A DNA stretch of 64,000 nucleotides from Exiguobacterium algae (lineage in GTDB: Bacteria > Bacillota > Bacilli > Exiguobacteriales > Exiguobacteriaceae): contig NZ_JACSKZ010000002.1 in assembly GCF_018617875.1 (NCBI RefSeq), forward strand, positions 310,001 through 374,000. The letters are read 5' to 3'. Made by a program: the position numbers and the translations under genes. The notes below the pieces were generated by a model. The model saw only the letters and a list, made by a program, of their open reading frames with translations. It was not told where the DNA came from and searched no databases. This document shows positions 61,158 through 64,000 of this stretch, piece by piece (positions within the stretch are counted from its first letter, which is position 1; every line of letters starts with the position of its first letter).

Positions 61158-61883
61158 ATGGGGACTTTTCTCATCACAGGGGCCACAAGCGGGATCGGGC
61201 GCGCTGTGGCTTTGTTGTTAGCAACCGAAGGGCATCATGTTTACGGCGTCGGACGGGATGTTTCAAAAGGAGCAGACCTTGAAGCCGCTTCTGAAGGTCG
61301 TGTCACGTTTTTACAATGTGATTTAGCTTCCGAGGAAGAAATCAATCAAATGATGTCTGGATTGAAACAGGACGGGGTGACATTGAACGGGCTATTTAAT
61401 AATGCTGCAACGTTTGGGCGACCCGGAACACCCGAACGACTGTCCCATCAATCGTTCAATGAAGTGTTTGATGTCAATTTATTCGCTACGAACTACATCA
61501 CCCAATTGGCAATTCCTCTACTGGGGTCAGGAGCAAGCGTCGTCAATAATGCTGCCATCGTTGGGCACGTTAAATTTCCACCGATGCTCGCTCACTATGC
61601 CGCCTCTAAAGCAGCCGTCATCGCTTTGACGAAGACGTTTGCCCACCGAATGAAAGGAAAAATCCGATTCAATGCGATCTGCTTCGGTCCCGTCGATACG
61701 CCGCTCAGCCATAAACTGTATGGGGGCGAAGAAAAATTCAAAGAGGCGATGCAACATCATTTCCGGGGACATGCTGCGTCCCCCGAAGAGGTGGCTCCTG
61801 TCGTCGCCTTCTTATTGAGCGACGGTGCGTCTTATATGAATGGTCAAACACTTACTGTAGATGGCGGATACACATTGTCTTAG
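61158..61883 (+). CDS. Short-chain dehydrogenase/reductase
   Basis: A 241-residue NAD(P)H-dependent oxidoreductase of the classical SDR type. It has TGATSGIGRA (7-16), LNGLFNNAATFG (NNA motif, ~80), VNNAAIVGH (with the catalytic region, ~130), the YAASKAAVIALTKTFA pattern with catalytic Tyr-x3-Lys (~146-161) and the C-terminal LSDGASYMNGQTLTVDGGY. Substrate unknown. ATG after GAGGGGAG. Single gene between divergent cls and convergent DUF2254 genes, with its own terminator. Confidence 0.87.
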   Translation: MGTFLITGATSGIGRAVALLLATEGHHVYGVGRDVSKGADLEAASEGRVTFLQCDLASEEEINQMMSGLKQDGVTLNGLFNNAATFGRPGTPERLSHQSFNEVFDVNLFATNYITQLAIPLLGSGASVVNNAAIVGHVKFPPMLAHYAASKAAVIALTKTFAHRMKGKIRFNAICFGPVDTPLSHKLYGGEEKFKEAMQHHFRGHAASPEEVAPVVAFLLSDGASYMNGQTLTVDGGYTLS

Positions 61884-61884
61884 G

Positions 61885-61916
61885 AAAAAGAGCCTGTCGC
61901 AATGACAGGCTCTTTT
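61885..61916. terminator. Bidirectional terminator between the SDR and DUF2254 genes
   Basis: AAAAAGAGCCTGTC / GACAGGCTCTTTT stem with five-base loop and T-rich tails both ways; it touches the DUF2254 stop codon. Confidence 0.92.
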
Positions 61917-63147
61917 ATGTGACCATTTTTTTCGCATCGGACATCTTGTTCTTCAAATATTGCTGTTCTTTCTCATGAAACTTCTCCCATTCAATCATGT
62001 CATCAAAATAAGAGATGATGTCTTCAAACGTTGAATGAAGGGAAGAATGGGCTTTAATTCGTGCCATGCGAATCGCCTCAAACACGGCGCCCATGACAAA
62101 CACGTCGGAGCTGGCATATGTCTTCATAGGAGACAATGACTCAAACAAAATCGTATCTAATGATTTCCGTTTCACGTGCCAGTCGGACTTCCCATTCGAA
62201 TGAAGGAAGTCCCCATCCGGAAGCTCGCATAATTCACGCAGGATATCCCCGATGTAGTGAATCGCATGGATTGCCGTGTTCGGGTCGTTGATCCCCGGCG
62301 AAATCCCTCTCAGGGCGACTTCACTCAACTTTTCGATGGCGAACGAAGGGTCTTGAATCGACGAACGGACTTCCCCGATTTGAAACAGTTCGATATCAAG
62401 TGCCTCGTCACCCTTCCAATACCCCAAAAGGTCTCCCTTTGCGACGAAATCCCCTACAGCCACGACCGATTCAAAATCCACATCGTGTTCCTCCTGTTTC
62501 TCACTCATAAATAACCGTACGTAACCCGTTCGAGGCGCACGGACGGCCGTCCCTTCAAAGGAATGGACAGAACGCTTCAATACAAGTTTGACCCGTTCTT
62601 CTTCGATTGCTTCTTTTTGATTACTAATGACCGATAAAGCTTCTTTATGTAGCGTCGACAACAATCGTTCTGCTTGAATCGATTCACTGATTGTTTGAAT
62701 GAATTTTACAAACGCCCAAATCGATCCAATGACGAGCATGACACTGATTCCGGAAGAAAGGACGACCCCTTCATCGGCGGTTCGAACGAGAAACAGATTC
62801 GAAATCCCGTAAACCGTCGTCATAATAAAAAGGCCGAGCGTATGCTTTGCAGCGGCATTTGTTAAAAAGTTATTGACGGTCCTCGGAGAGAATTGGGATG
62901 AGTATGTCGTCAGAACGACTAATATTGTCGAAAAACTAAACGTCATCATCGTCATCAAGCTCGTGAACGTTGAAGATAACACGGAGGCTGCCGAGTCTAA
63001 ATCCAAATAGATGAACTCCGGCAACAGTTCACGAAAATAAGATCCAAACACTTGCGTGATAAGTGTCAAGACAATGCCGGCTGCGCCATATAAGAACGGA
63101 ACAAACCATGCGCTCTCTTGTAGTAACAATCGAATTCGTCTCATCAT
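61915..63147 (-). CDS. DUF2254 membrane protein
   Basis: A 410-residue integral membrane protein with four hydrophobic segments in the first 165 residues (e.g. FLYGAAGIVLTLITQVFG, then a long serine/threonine-rich one, SLMTMMTFSFSTILVVLTT). A large cytoplasmic domain follows with GYVRLF and GISPGINDPNTAIHAIHYIGD, which is the strongest family match. Function unknown; such proteins are often suggested to be channel-like. Two ATG codons (63147, 63144) are both acceptable after GAGGTG. It lies between mecA and the SDR gene, an insertion relative to the B. subtilis yjb order. Confidence 0.83.
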   Translation of the reverse strand: MMRRIRLLLQESAWFVPFLYGAAGIVLTLITQVFGSYFRELLPEFIYLDLDSAASVLSSTFTSLMTMMTFSFSTILVVLTTYSSQFSPRTVNNFLTNAAAKHTLGLFIMTTVYGISNLFLVRTADEGVVLSSGISVMLVIGSIWAFVKFIQTISESIQAERLLSTLHKEALSVISNQKEAIEEERVKLVLKRSVHSFEGTAVRAPRTGYVRLFMSEKQEEHDVDFESVVAVGDFVAKGDLLGYWKGDEALDIELFQIGEVRSSIQDPSFAIEKLSEVALRGISPGINDPNTAIHAIHYIGDILRELCELPDGDFLHSNGKSDWHVKRKSLDTILFESLSPMKTYASSDVFVMGAVFEAIRMARIKAHSSLHSTFEDIISYFDDMIEWEKFHEKEQQYLKNKMSDAKKMVT

Positions 63148-63174
63148 ACCAACACCTCTTCACCTATGATTTTG

Positions 63175-63204
63175 CAAAAAAACGCCTGTCCATATGAACA
63201 GGCG
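63175..63204 (-). terminator. Terminator of mecA
   Basis: CGCCTGT / ACAGGCG stem, followed on the minus strand by seven T. Confidence 0.9.
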
Positions 63205-63211
63205 ATTTTGT

Positions 63212-63868
63212 TTAAAAATAGTGACGTACTTTCGCAAACACATCTCCGTCGAGAATCAGCTTCCCATACTCTTGTAACATCGGAAGGGTCTGCGTACTGA
63301 ACGTTAAATATTCAGCAAGTAAGCTCAGTGCATTTTCTTCTTCTTCCGGTTCCATTTCATCCGGGAAGTCAATCCACAAGTAGTAACGATCTTGATAGTG
63401 ATACAGCTTCAAATCGAGATTGTTCAGCGTCTCATCTACACGCTTACTTAACGAAATCATCGATTCAAAATCATCGGTTTCCATGGCGAGCGGAGCCCAC
63501 GCCTCCGTCTCTTCCTCGAGTTCATCTAACTCGCTCAATTGATCGAGCACGGATTGCTGGTCTCGTGCCTCATCAATCGCTGAGCGGAGCAATGATCCGA
63601 GTTCAGAATCATCTTCTGTATCAATGACGTTTTTCGCAATCGTCACTGTCACTTCTAGTCCTTTTTCAAATGCTTGTACTTGAATCCATAGTGGACCATC
63701 AAACGAGATATCTTCGCGTTCATGCGCCTCGTCCATCATTTGCCAGAACAGCTGTTCACCACGTTCTCGGTTATACCAAATCTCATCACGTGCGAACCCG
63801 CGTTTCTCAATATCCACATAGGTGATGAAAAACTTGACCGTATTGTCGTTGATGCGCTCAATTTTCAC
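63212..63868 (-). CDS. mecA: MecA adaptor protein
   Basis: A 218-residue adaptor that recruits ComK, ComS and other substrates to ClpC-ClpP and activates ClpC. The N-terminal substrate domain KIERINDNTVKFFITYVDIEKRGF is followed by an acidic linker (roughly 75-125, Glu/Asp/Gln-rich) and a C-terminal ClpC-binding domain (ESMISLSKRVDETLNNLDLKLYHYQDRYYLWIDF). The GTG at 63866-63868 follows AAGGGAG by nine bases; the ORF's longer start lies on the ribosome binding site. In B. subtilis mecA precedes coiA; here DUF2254, SDR and cls lie between. Monocistronic, with a strong terminator. Confidence 0.94.
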   Translation of the reverse strand: MKIERINDNTVKFFITYVDIEKRGFARDEIWYNRERGEQLFWQMMDEAHEREDISFDGPLWIQVQAFEKGLEVTVTIAKNVIDTEDDSELGSLLRSAIDEARDQQSVLDQLSELDELEEETEAWAPLAMETDDFESMISLSKRVDETLNNLDLKLYHYQDRYYLWIDFPDEMEPEEEENALSLLAEYLTFSTQTLPMLQEYGKLILDGDVFAKVRHYF

Positions 63869-64000
63869 GATTGTCCACTCCCTTCTCACCTCGCTCCTAT
63901 CTGTTTATCAGGAGGAGAGGGGAAATTGTCTTGTTATCCTTGTACCCTTTTTTATACATGTCAATCTTGATGTGATGGGGTTGTACCTTTATTTTATAGG

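Overview
The window is a stretch of bacterial chromosome from a low-to-moderate-GC Bacilli member. Gene content and order track Bacillus subtilis very closely, but the sequences are divergent. I infer an Exiguobacterium-like organism; this rests on overall impression and was not tested by a database search. There is no prophage, insertion sequence, CRISPR array, rRNA or tRNA that I can see. Nearly every gene has a clear ribosome binding site, and convergent gene pairs commonly share one rho-independent hairpin.

Layout. (1) 1-14.7 kb: photolyase (cut by the window edge), pyruvate carboxylase, ftsW, ylaN, an MFS exporter, the PIN-PhoH ATPase, ylaL, ylaI, ylaH, typA, ylaF, a suhB-acetyltransferase fusion and yktA. 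This is the B. subtilis ykt-yla-pycA block read backwards. (2) 14.8-29.6 kb: speA, pdhABCD, peptide deformylase, a lipoprotein-hydrolase fusion, a phospholipase D-like protein, RNase J1, a YkrA-like HAD phosphatase and ktrC, again collinear with B. subtilis. (3) 29.7-41.9 kb: cytochrome bd oxidase (cydAB), the ccpC-dapL pair, bdbC, nadE, a BsuPI lipoprotein, cvfC and several small unknown genes. (4) 42-50.6 kb: an ascorbate-type PTS operon with its PRD regulator, a lipid-phosphatase cluster, a YjcG-type phosphoesterase, fabI and rodA. (5) 50.7-52.5 kb: an ArsR-controlled permease operon with two cysteine-rich microproteins and four matching operators. (6) 52.5-64 kb: the yjb block (rluD-type synthase, NAD kinase, RelQ, CYTH protein, SpxH, RoxS/RsaE sRNA, pepF, coiA, mecA), interrupted by cardiolipin synthase, an SDR enzyme and a DUF2254 membrane protein.

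How it works together. Central carbon and redox control dominates. Pyruvate carboxylase, pyruvate dehydrogenase, the citrate-responsive regulator CcpC, cytochrome bd and the redox sRNA RoxS all sit here. Catabolite-response (cre) sequences lie at three places: in the spacer of an orphan promoter, about 60 bp upstream of the pdh start, and in front of the PTS operon. Cell-envelope functions (FtsW, RodA, FabI with a FapR operator, Cls, PgpA/PAP2) and the ClpCP/ClpXP adaptors (MecA, SpxH) are the other themes.

The most notable items are three. The first is a putative CcpA-controlled small RNA of about 85 nt between speA and pdhD, where B. subtilis carries SR1; it has a perfect promoter, a perfect cre in the spacer, a 10-bp hairpin presenting an anti-Shine-Dalgarno loop, and a strong terminator. 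The second is an enlarged RoxS/RsaE with extra C-rich loops and a Rex/FNR-type palindrome at its start point. The third is the ArsR-permease operon with two cysteine-rich microproteins of 51 residues each.
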